Origin: Clostridium beijerinckii
GTDB taxonomy: Bacteria > Bacillota > Clostridia > Clostridiales > Clostridiaceae
DNA length: 64,000 nucleotides
Assembly: GCF_018223745.1 (NCBI RefSeq)
Contig: NZ_CP073653.1
Location: 549,001-613,000 of the forward strand
Reading direction: 5' to 3'
Every line of letters begins with the position of its first letter. Position 1 is the first letter of the stretch. This document shows positions 46,679 to 54,796 of the stretch, piece by piece. The position numbers were made by a program, and so were the translations under genes. Below the pieces are notes generated by a model, which did no database searches, was not told the origin of the DNA, and worked only from the letters and a program-made list of their open reading frames with translations.

Positions 46679-47077
46679 TTGGAAAAAGATAACTTAAATG
46701 AAAATGAAATAAACGATGAAGTGGAAGAAAACGAAATTAAAAAGATTTCGGATACTGAAGAAGAAACAGATAACAATGTTAATAAAGAGGTTGAAAGTTT
46801 AATAACTAGCGATGAAGAATCAGATAAACAATCTTCTTCTAAAATTATATTAGCTAACGCACTTGATCAGTTATTAATGATTGCTTGTTCAGCTTTATTA
46901 GTGCTATTGTGTGATATAATTTTAAAATTATGTGGATACATGTTCGTAAGGGATAATGGATCTATAATTTTAGCAGGAGGAATGATATATTTTATTATAA
47001 ATTGTATTTATGGCCCAATAATGGAAAAGAGTAAACTAGAAAATACTTTTGGGAAAAAGATATTAAATATGAATTAA
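46679..47077 (+). CDS. RDD-like membrane protein
   Basis: 132 residues: an acidic, disordered N-terminus (1-60) and a two-helix membrane domain resembling RDD proteins (LANALDQLLMIACSALLVLL; IYFIINCIYGPIMEKSKLENTFGKKILNMN, matching the G-xTxGKKxL ending). The first Arg-Asp-Asp signature is degenerate (NALDQ). RDD proteins are proposed transporters. The start is TTG 46679 after AAGGGGG. Confidence 0.72.
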   Translation: MEKDNLNENEINDEVEENEIKKISDTEEETDNNVNKEVESLITSDEESDKQSSSKIILANALDQLLMIACSALLVLLCDIILKLCGYMFVRDNGSIILAGGMIYFIINCIYGPIMEKSKLENTFGKKILNMN

Positions 47078-47107
47078 TTTATAAACTGAATTTACTATTA
47101 TAATTTA

Positions 47108-47145
47108 AAGAATATAAAAATTACTTTTTATATTCTTAATTTTTA
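47108..47145 (+). terminator. Terminator of the lipoprotein-RDD pair
   Basis: Arms 47108-47120 and 47125-47137 are a perfect 13-bp stem with a TTAC loop, followed by AATTTTTATT. Confidence 0.8.
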
Positions 47146-47187
47146 TTAGAGATAAAATTTTAAAATATAAGTACTTAGGAGTATATG

Positions 47188-48543
47188 ATGAAAAAAGGAA
47201 GCGATTTAAGCGTTAAAATAGAAAAGTTACAATTTCCATCGACAGGAATAGGTTATGCAGAAGATAAGACTATATATGTTAAGAATGCTTTTCCGGGTCA
47301 AACAGTTACAGGTAGGGTAAAAAGGAAGAAAGAAGACTATGCGGAGTTAAAATTAATAAGTGTAGATGAACGAGCTGATTATGAGATTGAAACTCCATGT
47401 TCTCATTTTGGAGTTTGTGGAGGATGTTCATCACAAAGTATACCATATGAAAAGCAATTAGAATTTTTAAGCGAAGAAGTTAAAGAATTATTTAGAGAAG
47501 CAAATGTTGACACAGGAGAGTATTTAGGCATTCAAGGAAGCCCTAACCAATGGGAATATAGAAATAAGATGGAATTTACATTTGGTGATGAAGCCAAGGG
47601 AGAGCCACTTTCATTAGGTATGCATATGAGAGGAAAATCCTTTGGAATATTAACTGTAGATGAATGTAAACTTGTTGATGAGGATTATAGAAAAATTATT
47701 AGATTGACTGCTGATTACTTTAGAGAGAAAGATTTGCCTTATTATAGAATAATGAAAGCTGAAGGCTATTTAAGACACTTAGTGATAAGAAAAGCTCAAA
47801 ATACTGGCGAGATATTAGTTAATTTAGTTACTACTACTCAGATAGATTTTGATTTAAGCGAATATGTTAAATTGCTAAGAGAACAAAGTTATAAAGGAAA
47901 TTTAGTATCTATAATCCATACTGAAAATAATTCGAAATCAGATGCAGTAATACCAGAAAAGGTAAATGTGTTATTTGGAAAAGATTATATTAGAGAAACA
48001 TTACTAGGATTACAATTTAATATTTCTCCGTTTTCATTCTTTCAAACCAATACAAAAGGTGCAGAAAGCCTATATTCTATTGTTAAAGAGTTTATGGGAG
48101 ATAGTGAAGAAAAAATTGTATTTGATCTCTATTGTGGTACAGGAACAATAGGGCAAATAGTAGCTCCAAATGCAAAGAAAGTAATAGGAATAGAACTTAT
48201 TGAAGAAGCAGTTGAAGCTGCAAGAGAAAATGCTAAATTAAATGGATTAAATAATTGTGAATTTATAGCTGGTGATGTAGCAGAAATAATAAAAACAGTA
48301 AAGGTTAAGCCAGATATAATAATATTAGATCCACCAAGAACTGGAGTCCATCCTAAGGCTTTGGATTATGTAATTAAATTTAATGCACCAGAGATAATAT
48401 ACGTTTCCTGCAATCCAAAGACATTAGTTAATGATCTTAGAGTGCTTACGGAAAAGGGATACAAAGTTATAAAAACTAAGGTGAAGGATATGTTTCCTAA
48501 TACGCCTCACGCTGAAACTGTTGTTAGGCTAATTAAGCAATAA
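47188..48543 (+). CDS. rlmD: 23S rRNA (uracil-5-)-methyltransferase RlmD/RlmCD type
   Basis: About 451 residues: a TRAM domain (about 5-60), the [4Fe-4S] cysteines in [14 protein letters not shown] with a fourth Cys in VDECKL, the SAM-binding [28 protein letters not shown], and the catalytic Cys in YVSCNPKTL. It methylates C5 of uridines in 23S rRNA using SAM. ATG 47188 has AGGAG 6 nt upstream; the adjacent in-frame ATG at 47185 is too close to that site. Confidence 0.95.
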   Translation: MKKGSDLSVKIEKLQFPSTGIGYAEDKTIYVKNAFPGQTVTGRVKRKKEDYAELKLISVDERADYEIETPCSHFGVCGGCSSQSIPYEKQLEFLSEEVKELFREANVDTGEYLGIQGSPNQWEYRNKMEFTFGDEAKGEPLSLGMHMRGKSFGILTVDECKLVDEDYRKIIRLTADYFREKDLPYYRIMKAEGYLRHLVIRKAQNTGEILVNLVTTTQIDFDLSEYVKLLREQSYKGNLVSIIHTENNSKSDAVIPEKVNVLFGKDYIRETLLGLQFNISPFSFFQTNTKGAESLYSIVKEFMGDSEEKIVFDLYCGTGTIGQIVAPNAKKVIGIELIEEAVEAARENAKLNGLNNCEFIAGDVAEIIKTVKVKPDIIILDPPRTGVHPKALDYVIKFNAPEIIYVSCNPKTLVNDLRVLTEKGYKVIKTKVKDMFPNTPHAETVVRLIKQ

Positions 48544-48581
48544 AGTAATTTCAATGTTTCAAAATCTTATATGAAAGCTAT

Positions 48582-48616
48582 TTGCCACCCATTGTTTTAG
48601 ATGGGTGGTAATTTAA
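48582..48616 (+). terminator. Hairpin after rlmD, probable terminator
   Basis: Arms 48582-48592 and 48601-48611 pair over 11 bp with one G-T pair. The T run after it is poor. Confidence 0.55.
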
Positions 48617-48700
48617 TATAAAAATAATAAACTAAAAAACAAATCAATTTATATTGTATTTACATTTATATTCTACACTCAAAAGAGGAAGGTGATAGAT

Positions 48701-49378
48701 TTGAATAAAATTTTAGTTATAGATGATGATTATTATATACGAGAGCTTATTTGTACAGTATTAAAAGATGAAGGATTTTCTGTTGCTGAGGCCGTAAATG
48801 GAAGGGATGCATTAGAAAAACTTGGGGAGGAAAAAATTGATCTTTGTGTGCTTGATATTATGATGCCTCAAATGGATGGATATGAATTTTGTAAACAAGC
48901 ACGCAGATATTATGAGGATATGCCAATTTTAATGCTGACCGCCAAAAGTGAGCTTTCCCAAAAAGTAAAGGGATTTGAACTTGGTACAGATGATTACTTA
49001 ACAAAACCATTCGAGATTGATGAGTTGCTTGTTAGAATAAAAGCGCTTTTGAGACGCTATAAAGTAGCTGCTTCACGGAGTATTAATATTGGTAATTTAG
49101 TTATGGATAAAAGTAGTTATACAGTCATTAGTAACAATGACCAATTCGATATACCAATGAAGGAATTTGAACTTTTATTTATGCTTGGAAGTTATCCTGG
49201 TAAAACCCTTTCTCGTGACAGGCTCATAGAAGAGGTCTGGGGCCTTGATTTTGAAGGAAACGAACGAACTCTTGATGTTCATATAAATCGTCTTAGAGAG
49301 AGATTTCAGTCTGATATTTACAAGTTCAAAATTACTACAATTCGGGGACTTGGCTACAGATTGGAGGAAGTAAAGTAA
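48701..49378 (+). CDS. OmpR/PhoB-family response regulator
   Basis: 225 residues: a receiver domain with the acidic pocket DDD near the start, phospho-acceptor Asp in LCVLDIMMPQMDG, Thr in LMLTAKS and Lys in LTKPFEIDE, then a winged-helix DNA-binding domain (PMKEFELLFMLGSYPGKTLSRDRLIEEVWG, RTLDVHINRLRERF). TTG 48701 is preferred: AAGGTG lies 6 nt before it, while the in-frame GTG at 48692 overlaps that site. The stop overlaps the start of the kinase gene. Its likely target is the MATE gene downstream, judged from direct repeats there. Confidence 0.95.
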   Translation: MNKILVIDDDYYIRELICTVLKDEGFSVAEAVNGRDALEKLGEEKIDLCVLDIMMPQMDGYEFCKQARRYYEDMPILMLTAKSELSQKVKGFELGTDDYLTKPFEIDELLVRIKALLRRYKVAASRSINIGNLVMDKSSYTVISNNDQFDIPMKEFELLFMLGSYPGKTLSRDRLIEEVWGLDFEGNERTLDVHINRLRERFQSDIYKFKITTIRGLGYRLEEVK

Positions 49379-50445
49379 TGAGAAACAGGTATTTTTTTTC
49401 ACTAATACTAATTTTTATTACAACATTACTTGGCCTTGCTAGTGGATACTATATTTTCATATTTATTTTCGGTGAATTAGAATATATTCCTTTGCATATA
49501 CTATTTATCGTCCAAAGTTTAGCTTCTATTGTGATATATTTTCTAGGTTGGAAAGCATTTATATATATGCACTGGCACTTCGCTAATAAACATAAAAAAT
49601 TTGATATTTCACATTTTCCAATATTAAGCGGAGCTGTTGAAGCTATGAATAAGATAGCCTCTGGTGACTTCAATGTGCTTGTTAAAACAAATGAACTCGA
49701 TCCTTTTAATGAGGTAGCAGACAATGTCAATAGAATGGCAAAAGAGCTGGGGTCTTTAGAAAAACTACGCCAAGATTTTATATCAGATGTGTCACATGAA
49801 ATACAGTCACCATTAACTTCTATATCAGGGTTTGCTGCGCTATTAAAGAAAGGAAATTTAAGCCATGATCAGATATCACATTATGCCAGCATAATAGAAA
49901 CTGAAAGTAAACGATTATCAAAGTTAAGCGAAAATCTATTAAGATTGTCTAATTTAGAATCAGAAGACAATAATTTAAGCTTAAAGAACTATCAAATAAA
50001 CAAGCAAATTGAAAGTGTTTTACTTATGTTAGAGCCACAGTGGTCGGCAAAAAATATAACACTCGATATTTCTCTTGAAGAAACTATGATATGCGGAGAT
50101 GAAGATTTATTAAGTCAGGTATTTATAAATTTGCTTAATAATGCTATTAAATTCACGCCAGAAAACGGAAATATAGGTGTTAACTTATATAACGATGAAG
50201 ACGGGATCGAATGTAAAATCTCCGATACAGGTATAGGTATTTCATCGGAAGATCAACCGCGAATTTTCGAGAGGTTTTATAAAGCAGATAAAGCTCGTAA
50301 TCGTTCTTTGGGTGGAAACGGACTTGGACTTTCAATAGTAAAAAAGATCATTGACTTACATGGAGGGAAAATATCTCTTACAAGCGAAATTGGAAAAGGT
50401 ACAGAATTTATTATTTGGCTGCCTAAGGTATATGAAAGAAAATAA
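49378..50445 (+). CDS. Sensor histidine kinase
   Basis: 355 residues: two membrane helices in the first 65 residues with almost no outer loop, which makes it an intramembrane-sensing type, then a HAMP-like linker, a HisKA domain with SDVSHEIQSPLTSISGF (phospho-His in the H box, with IQ in place of the usual LR/IR), and the ATPase boxes QVFINLLNNAIKFTPENG (N), SDTGIGIS (G1) and GNGLGLSIV (G2). Its ATG shares bases with the regulator stop (TAATG). It ends inside a terminator stem. Confidence 0.95.
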   Translation: MRNRYFFSLILIFITTLLGLASGYYIFIFIFGELEYIPLHILFIVQSLASIVIYFLGWKAFIYMHWHFANKHKKFDISHFPILSGAVEAMNKIASGDFNVLVKTNELDPFNEVADNVNRMAKELGSLEKLRQDFISDVSHEIQSPLTSISGFAALLKKGNLSHDQISHYASIIETESKRLSKLSENLLRLSNLESEDNNLSLKNYQINKQIESVLLMLEPQWSAKNITLDISLEETMICGDEDLLSQVFINLLNNAIKFTPENGNIGVNLYNDEDGIECKISDTGIGISSEDQPRIFERFYKADKARNRSLGGNGLGLSIVKKIIDLHGGKISLTSEIGKGTEFIIWLPKVYERK

Positions 50446-50486
50446 CAAGTCCTAATATTCAGGCAGATTGACTTGTTATTTTTTGA
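50440..50486 (+). terminator. Terminator of the two-component operon
   Basis: Arms 50440-50451 and 50470-50481 are a perfect 12-bp stem followed by a T run. The first arm contains the stop codon of the kinase gene. Confidence 0.85.
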
Positions 50487-50518
50487 TAATGCCCAAATAG
50501 AAGCTAAATATGTTCAGT

Positions 50519-50551
50519 ATTACAGTCTGAATTAACAGACTGTAATTTTTT
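50519..50551 (+). terminator. Second hairpin terminator before the MATE gene
   Basis: Arms 50519-50528 and 50537-50546 (ATTACAGTCT / AGACTGTAAT) are a perfect 10-bp stem followed by a T run. It insulates the MATE promoter from upstream transcription. Confidence 0.75.
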
Positions 50552-50563
50552 GTTTACATTGAG

Positions 50564-50606
50564 TTTAAGTTCCATTTAAGTTTAGTTTAAATTTCAGACA
50601 TATACT
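50564..50606 (+). promoter_or_regulatory. Response-regulator direct repeats and -10 box of the MATE gene
   Basis: Three direct repeats TTTAAGT, TTTAAGT and TTTAAAT start at 50564, 50575 and 50586, exactly 11 bp apart. A -10 box TATACT lies at 50601-50606, and the expected -35 position (50578-50583, AAGTTT) is poor and lies within the repeats. This is the layout of an OmpR/PhoB-type activated promoter. Confidence 0.7.
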
Positions 50607-50696
50607 ATGTTTTGTAGAAGCCAAACGGGCTTTAGAAATAATATTATTGTTAAGGCAAATTTTATTACTTAAATACAATGCGAAAGGAGTTTTTTT

Positions 50697-52055
50697 ATGG
50701 AAAACACAGAAAATATAGATGAAAAATCACTCTACTATCTTGAAAAGGCACCTGTTACAAAAGCAATAATACACATGGCTATTCCTATGATACTAAGTAG
50801 TATAACTTCAGTTGTCTATAATATCATCGATGCTTTTTTTATAGGTAAGCTTAATAATACTGCAATGATGGCGGCAGTGATGCTGGCACTACCATTTTCA
50901 TCAGTATTAATGGCACTTGGACAAATGTTTGGAGTAGGTTCAGGAACATATATATCGAGACTTTTAGGTGAGGGCAATACAGATGATACCAAAAAAGTTA
51001 GTTCAATTAACTTTTGGTCATCAATGCTTATGGGTATTATTTTTATGATGATATGTTTGCCTTTTTTATCTTCTATTTTGCCGCTTTTAGGAGCAAGTGG
51101 TGAAACATTACAACACACAAGAAATTTTATTATGATACTTGTTATTGGTGCTCCAGTTATTATTGTTAATATGGCGCTTGAATCAGCTGTGCGTGCGGAG
51201 GGAGCATCAACTGTTTCTATGACTGGTACTATAGGAGGTATTATAGTTAATATAATACTTAATCCTTTATTCATTTTCGTTCTTAATATGAATGTTATGG
51301 GATCAGCGTTAGCCTCTGTTTGTGGTAATATAGTTTCCATTTCGTATTTTATATATTATTTGCAAAAGAAGAGTACTGTTCAGAGTTTGTCAATTAAGTA
51401 CTTTAAACCAAGTAAAAAAATTTATGGTGAAATTTTTAAGGTTGGAGTTTCAGCTTTGTTACTTAGTGGTTTTATGGTCATTATAGGTCTGCTTTTCAAT
51501 AATTATTCCATGATTTATGGAGATAATGTTGTGGCTGGATTTGGAGTTGCACAAAGAGTTGTTCAAATTGTAGATTGTATTGGTATGGGATTTGCAATGG
51601 GAGTTGTACCACTAATTGCATTTGCTTATTCTGCTAATAATCAAAAGCGTCTCATGGAAATTGTTAAAAAAACAATATTGTATATTCTAGGTTTAACATT
51701 AGTTATAGGAGCAGTTATAAGTATATTCAGGCTACAGATTATTGGCCTTTTCAGTATTGACCCAGAGGTTATTGCTATTGGTGAAATAACTCTTATAGCC
51801 CAACTTTCATCAACTATATTTGCTGCCCTATGTGAATTTTTTACTGGAATTTTCCAAGCTCAAGGAGCTGGTGTACAATCAAACGTTATGGCCGCTGTAA
51901 GAGGTGTTTTATTTATTCCTATTTTGATTGTAGGAAACTTAATATTTGCTGTTAACGGCGTTATTTGGGCCATGACAGCTACAGAAGGACTCTCATGTCT
52001 GATAGGAATTGCTCTATGGCTTGGAATTAGACGAAAAAGCTTACTAGCAATATAA
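50697..52055 (+). CDS. MATE family efflux transporter
   Basis: 452 residues with about twelve membrane helices in two six-helix halves. The start of the first half (ITSVVYNIIDAFFIGKLNNTAMMAAVML) and GQMFGVGSGTYISRLLGEGNTDDTKK are typical of MATE drug/organic cation exporters driven by Na+ or H+. AAAGGAG precedes the ATG. The upstream two-component system and the 11-bp repeats suggest induction by a membrane-active compound (inference). The substrate is unknown. Confidence 0.94.
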   Translation: MENTENIDEKSLYYLEKAPVTKAIIHMAIPMILSSITSVVYNIIDAFFIGKLNNTAMMAAVMLALPFSSVLMALGQMFGVGSGTYISRLLGEGNTDDTKKVSSINFWSSMLMGIIFMMICLPFLSSILPLLGASGETLQHTRNFIMILVIGAPVIIVNMALESAVRAEGASTVSMTGTIGGIIVNIILNPLFIFVLNMNVMGSALASVCGNIVSISYFIYYLQKKSTVQSLSIKYFKPSKKIYGEIFKVGVSALLLSGFMVIIGLLFNNYSMIYGDNVVAGFGVAQRVVQIVDCIGMGFAMGVVPLIAFAYSANNQKRLMEIVKKTILYILGLTLVIGAVISIFRLQIIGLFSIDPEVIAIGEITLIAQLSSTIFAALCEFFTGIFQAQGAGVQSNVMAAVRGVLFIPILIVGNLIFAVNGVIWAMTATEGLSCLIGIALWLGIRRKSLLAI

Positions 52056-52169
52056 GTTAATCATAATTTTTTAGCTAAACGAAGATAAGTAGAATTGTGG
52101 ACTTGGATAGTTGTTGTAAGAGTATGCTTTATTAAGTACTAAGAGATTTTTCTAAATATAATTAATTAA

Positions 52170-52217
52170 AAATCCTCTGACTGTAGATTCATATAGTTAG
52201 AGGATTTAGTTTTTTAC
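52170..52217 (+). terminator. Terminator of the MATE gene
   Basis: Arms 52170-52182 and 52195-52207 pair over 13 bp with one G-T pair, followed by AGTTTTTT. Confidence 0.8.
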
Positions 52218-52607
52218 ATATTTTGATATAGATAAGTATTACTTTATCTTAAAACAAAATAGCCCCTAAAGTAAAGGGGCTAGTGAATAGGTTAAAACAA
52301 AAAAAGATTATGAATGGAGAGTAACTAAATGAGAAACAAATAACATTCAAGAGGTTTCTTTTAATTATATGGAGGCTAACATCAAATAATTCTAAATAGT
52401 AATAGATAATTCTTCGCACTTCAATTAAGGAGTAAAAAATATAGCTTATTGCTGAGTATATTAAGAAAAAGAATTATTATGAAAAGTTTAAAACTTAGTG
52501 AAATGTAACGATAATAATTGTATAAAAAGTAGATAAATGCTAATTAGGATAATAATCTATGGAAGTTTAACAATATTACATTAACAATAAACGTTAGATA
52601 ATCAAAA
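52218..52607. other. Intergenic region before the cheY promoter
   Basis: 390 bp without a gene. A GC-rich hairpin (TAGCCCCT 52260-52267 with AGGGGCTA 52275-52282) stands out; on the minus strand it is followed by ATTTTG, like a terminator, but no minus-strand gene precedes it. The rest shows no feature I can support. Confidence 0.4.
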
Positions 52608-52634
52608 TAAAGTTTTTATTTAAAAGTACGATAA
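52608..52634 (+). promoter_or_regulatory. Sigma-D (flagellar)-like promoter of cheY
   Basis: TAAA (52608-52611), 15 bp, then TACGATAA (52627-52634). This matches the sigma-D/FliA consensus TAAA-N15-GCCGATAA at all four -35 bases and six of eight -10 bases with exact spacing. The start is expected near 52641, just before the riboswitch. Confidence 0.6.
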
Positions 52635-52657
52635 ATTTAATGTTAAATTTAATATTG

Positions 52658-52735
52658 AATTGGCAAAGCAGTTGAAAAACTGTGACGCAAAGCTAGAGGG
52701 CCTTTTCCTTTTGAAAGGATGGCAGCCAGTTGCAA
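52658..52735 (+). ncRNA. c-di-GMP-I (GEMM) riboswitch
   Basis: The core GEMM elements occur in order: GGCAAAG (52662-52668), a P2 hairpin CAGTT-GAAA-AACTG with a GNRA loop, the invariant GACGCAAAGC (from 52684), the variable P3 arm with AGGATGGCAGCC, and GTTGC closing near P1. It directly precedes a CheY-like gene. The class is well established as a c-di-GMP sensor. Confidence 0.93.
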
Positions 52736-52737
52736 GT

Positions 52738-52764
52738 CTTTGCCTATTTGAAATGAATAGGAGG
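52738..52764 (+). promoter_or_regulatory. Expression platform over the cheY ribosome site
   Basis: CTTTGCC (52738-52744) is the exact complement of GGCAAAG in the aptamer. CCTATT (52743-52748) pairs with AATAGG (52756-52761), which overlaps the AGGAGG ribosome site (52759-52764). The two pairings share CC at 52743-52744 and so exclude each other. This predicts translational OFF control when the ligand is bound. Confidence 0.55.
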
Positions 52765-52772
52765 AAAATGAA

Positions 52773-53138
52773 ATGAATGACAAAATTTTAATTTGTGATG
52801 ATGCTAGATTTATGAGAGTTACTTTAAAGAATTCCTTAGAAAAAGAGGGATATCAAGTAGTTGATGAGGCAGAAAATGGAGAAGTGTTGATTGAAAAATA
52901 TAAGAAATTAAATCCTGATTTAATACTAATGGATATTACAATGCCTGTAATGGATGGAATTAGTGCACTATCATCAATTATGGAGATTAATCCCAATGCA
53001 AAGGTGATTATATGTTCTGCGATGGGACAAGGAGATATCGTTATCAAAGCGATAAAAACTGGAGCCAAAGATTTCATTGTTAAACCATTTAGAAATGAAA
53101 GATTAATACAATCAGTCAGAAGAGTTTTGGAAAACTGA
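52773..53138 (+). CDS. cheY: CheY-like single-domain response regulator
   Basis: 121 residues, a receiver domain only: DD pocket in LICDDARFMR, phospho-acceptor in LILMDITMPVMDG, Ser in IICSAMGQ and Lys in FIVKPFRNE. Such proteins bind the flagellar switch or act as phosphate carriers. ATG 52773 is 8 nt after AGGAGG; ATG 52768 is too close. No other chemotaxis gene is adjacent. The sigma-D-like promoter and c-di-GMP riboswitch tie it to motility. Confidence 0.93.
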   Translation: MNDKILICDDARFMRVTLKNSLEKEGYQVVDEAENGEVLIEKYKKLNPDLILMDITMPVMDGISALSSIMEINPNAKVIICSAMGQGDIVIKAIKTGAKDFIVKPFRNERLIQSVRRVLEN

Positions 53139-53179
53139 TTTCCCAATGTACATATTTAAGGTAAATATCACGCTAACGT

Positions 53180-53214
53180 ATCACATTGTTTATAAATAAG
53201 AGTGTGATTTTTTA
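53180..53214 (+). terminator. First terminator after cheY
   Basis: Arms 53180-53187 and 53201-53208 form an 8-bp stem with one mismatch or wobble, followed by six T. Confidence 0.65.
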
Positions 53215-53235
53215 TTATGTAATGCAAAAGATTTG

Positions 53236-53267
53236 AAAAAACTAGTATAGAGCATACTAGTTTTTTT
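53236..53267 (+). terminator. Second terminator after cheY
   Basis: Arms 53237-53248 and 53254-53265 (around ACTAGTAT / ATACTAGT) form a perfect 12-bp stem, ending in a run of seven T. Confidence 0.85.
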
Positions 53268-53390
53268 CGGTTAAATTAGCTCACATGCTGCCTAATATTT
53301 TGAGTTTATTGGGACAGATTTATATCGTTTAATACTATTAATTTATCCGTTATTTTCTTTTAACAATATATTAAGAAATGATTAAGATGT

Positions 53391-53419
53391 TTGACAAAGA
53401 ACTGACAAGAAAAAATAAT
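53391..53419 (+). promoter_or_regulatory. Sigma-A promoter of the small hypothetical gene
   Basis: TTGACA (53391-53396), 17 bp, then AATAAT (53414-53419), 33 bp before the ATG. Confidence 0.65.
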
Positions 53420-53451
53420 AGTATATTCATAAGGAAGGGAGTTTGATATTT

Positions 53452-53709
53452 ATGTTAAGAGAAATTGAAGAATTAAAAATTAAAGATAAAATTACAATAG
53501 AAGACAAACAAATGCTTAGAAAAGCACTAGATGGCATAAAGGGATGGAAGTTCAATCCGGTTGCAGTAATTACAAATGGAATTGAAGATTATTATTTTAT
53601 ATGTAGAGTAAAAACAGTAATAAAAGATTTACAAATGAAGATGGCAAAAGTATATATTAAAATACAAGAGGGGAGTAACCCTAGACTGTTAGCAATAGAA
53701 GAAATATAA
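53452..53709 (+). CDS. Small hypothetical protein
   Basis: 85 residues with no recognised family: a charged helical N-terminus (REIEELKIKDKITIEDKQML), then strands around WKFNPVAVITNGIEDYYFICRVKTV, ending in acidic EEI. No signal or membrane segment. GGGAG lies 10 nt before the ATG, and a good sigma-A promoter is upstream, which makes it a real gene. Function unknown. Confidence 0.72.
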   Translation: MLREIEELKIKDKITIEDKQMLRKALDGIKGWKFNPVAVITNGIEDYYFICRVKTVIKDLQMKMAKVYIKIQEGSNPRLLAIEEI

Positions 53710-53849
53710 TAATTCAAATACATGAATAAATAAAAGCGGAAATAAATTTATATCTATAATGTATAGAAAAGCAATTTCTAAGTAAAAACTGGAGATTAGA
53801 TTAGTAAATAAAGATATAAAATAGATATTACAATATCAACAAGTTTTCG

Positions 53850-53887
53850 AGATAGGCTATGTGATAAAACTAGTCCTATCTTATTTT
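53850..53887 (+). terminator. Probable terminator of the small hypothetical gene
   Basis: AGATAGG (53850-53856) pairs with CCTATCT (53875-53881), followed by TATTTTTA. It lies 140 bp after the stop. The spacer 53710-53849 shows nothing else. Confidence 0.55.
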
Positions 53888-53990
53888 TATGTGTATTTTA
53901 GGCAGACTGATAATTTGTAAATAGATACTGCAGCTTAATAAAGTTTTTTATTCCTAATTCACTTAGTATAAAAGTGGAGAATATATGAAT

Positions 53991-54059
53991 TATAAAAAGC
54001 ATTGTCATTAAAAGTTAAAGTAGTTTTTATTAGAAACAATTTATTAATGACAATGCTTT
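53991..54059 (-). terminator. Terminator of the minus-strand SRPBCC-like gene
   Basis: Arms 53996-54011 and 54044-54059 are a perfect 16-bp stem with a 32-nt loop. On the minus strand it ends in TTTTTATA. Confidence 0.75.
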
Positions 54060-54085
54060 CTATATGAAAGATTAAAATATGTTGA

Positions 54086-54493
54086 TTAGGAAGCTAATGA
54101 TTTTTCTAAGTTCTTTATAAAAGTATTAAATTCATCAGGTTGACGTTTACCTAAAAGTAAAGAAGTTAAGGCAGAATTTATTTTTCCAAATATGTTTCTA
54201 TCACTCTCTATCTCAGTAAAAATGAGTTTAGTCTCATTTTCAGAAATAGGAATAAGTTGATATCTAGTTATAAAGGATTCTCTTCTATTTCTAGCAGTTA
54301 TTTCGTAGATTTTATCTCTTTCAAATGCAGTTATTTCAACCCTAAATCTTTTATTCTTCTTTTGCTTAGAATAGGTTCCAACAGCTCTTTTTTCTTTAAA
54401 GTCAGGAAAGTTTGCCTTTGCAGATTTTACAAAAGTATTAAATATTTTCTTACAAGAGTGATTAATTATAGATTCGGCAGTAAATGTTTTCAA
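54086..54493 (-). CDS. SRPBCC/DUF3284-like protein
   Basis: 135 residues, likely a helix-grip (SRPBCC) fold: MKTFTAESIINHSCKKIFNTFVKSAK start, alternating strands (RFRVEITAFERDKIYEITARN, SFITRYQLIPISENETKLIFTE) and a long C-terminal helix. It resembles DUF3284 proteins, which often lie near PTS genes, but the match is from memory only. The start is TTG (54493), with AGGGGG 8 nt upstream. It is divergent from the LevR-type activator gene, so it may share that control region. Confidence 0.68.
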   Translation of the reverse strand: MKTFTAESIINHSCKKIFNTFVKSAKANFPDFKEKRAVGTYSKQKKNKRFRVEITAFERDKIYEITARNRRESFITRYQLIPISENETKLIFTEIESDRNIFGKINSALTSLLLGKRQPDEFNTFIKNLEKSLAS

Positions 54494-54632
54494 ATTGAAT
54501 ACCCCCTATGCAACTAAATTATAATACCAATTATATACTATAAAATTCAATTTTCAAGTTAACATTAGATCAAAATTATATAGTTAAGTGATATTATAGT
54601 AAAATTATAATAACTTCTATATCATTAATTCT

Positions 54633-54676
54633 AAATATACATTTTGTTAATTACTTACTATACAAAATGTATATTT
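54633..54676. promoter_or_regulatory. Perfect 15-bp inverted repeat, probable activator binding site
   Basis: 54633-54647 (AAATATACATTTTGT) and 54662-54676 (ACAAAATGTATATTT) are exact reverse complements separated by 14 bp. The block ends 75 bp upstream of the -24 box, the usual place for the enhancer site of a sigma-54 activator. Confidence 0.7.
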
Positions 54677-54751
54677 GATTAAAATGTAAAGGGTTTAATA
54701 AATGCTAGTAAATACAATGCTTAGGATAAAATTACAAAAAAGAATTAAGTA

Positions 54752-54767
54752 TGGCATGGAAGTTGCT
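54752..54767 (+). promoter_or_regulatory. Sigma-54 (-24/-12) promoter of the levR-PTS operon
   Basis: TGGCATGGAAGTTGCT: the invariant GG (54753-54754) and GC (54765-54766) are exactly 10 bp apart, and most other positions fit the TGGCAC-N5-TTGC consensus. Transcription should start near 54778, with the ATG at 54797. Confidence 0.88.
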
Positions 54768-54796
54768 ATATTTAATTTGCGAGAGGAGATATTATT

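Noticed and set aside
52260-52282. GC-rich hairpin TAGCCCCT/AGGGGCTA as a terminator
   Set aside because: On the plus strand no T run follows, and on the minus strand there is no gene upstream, so its role cannot be supported.
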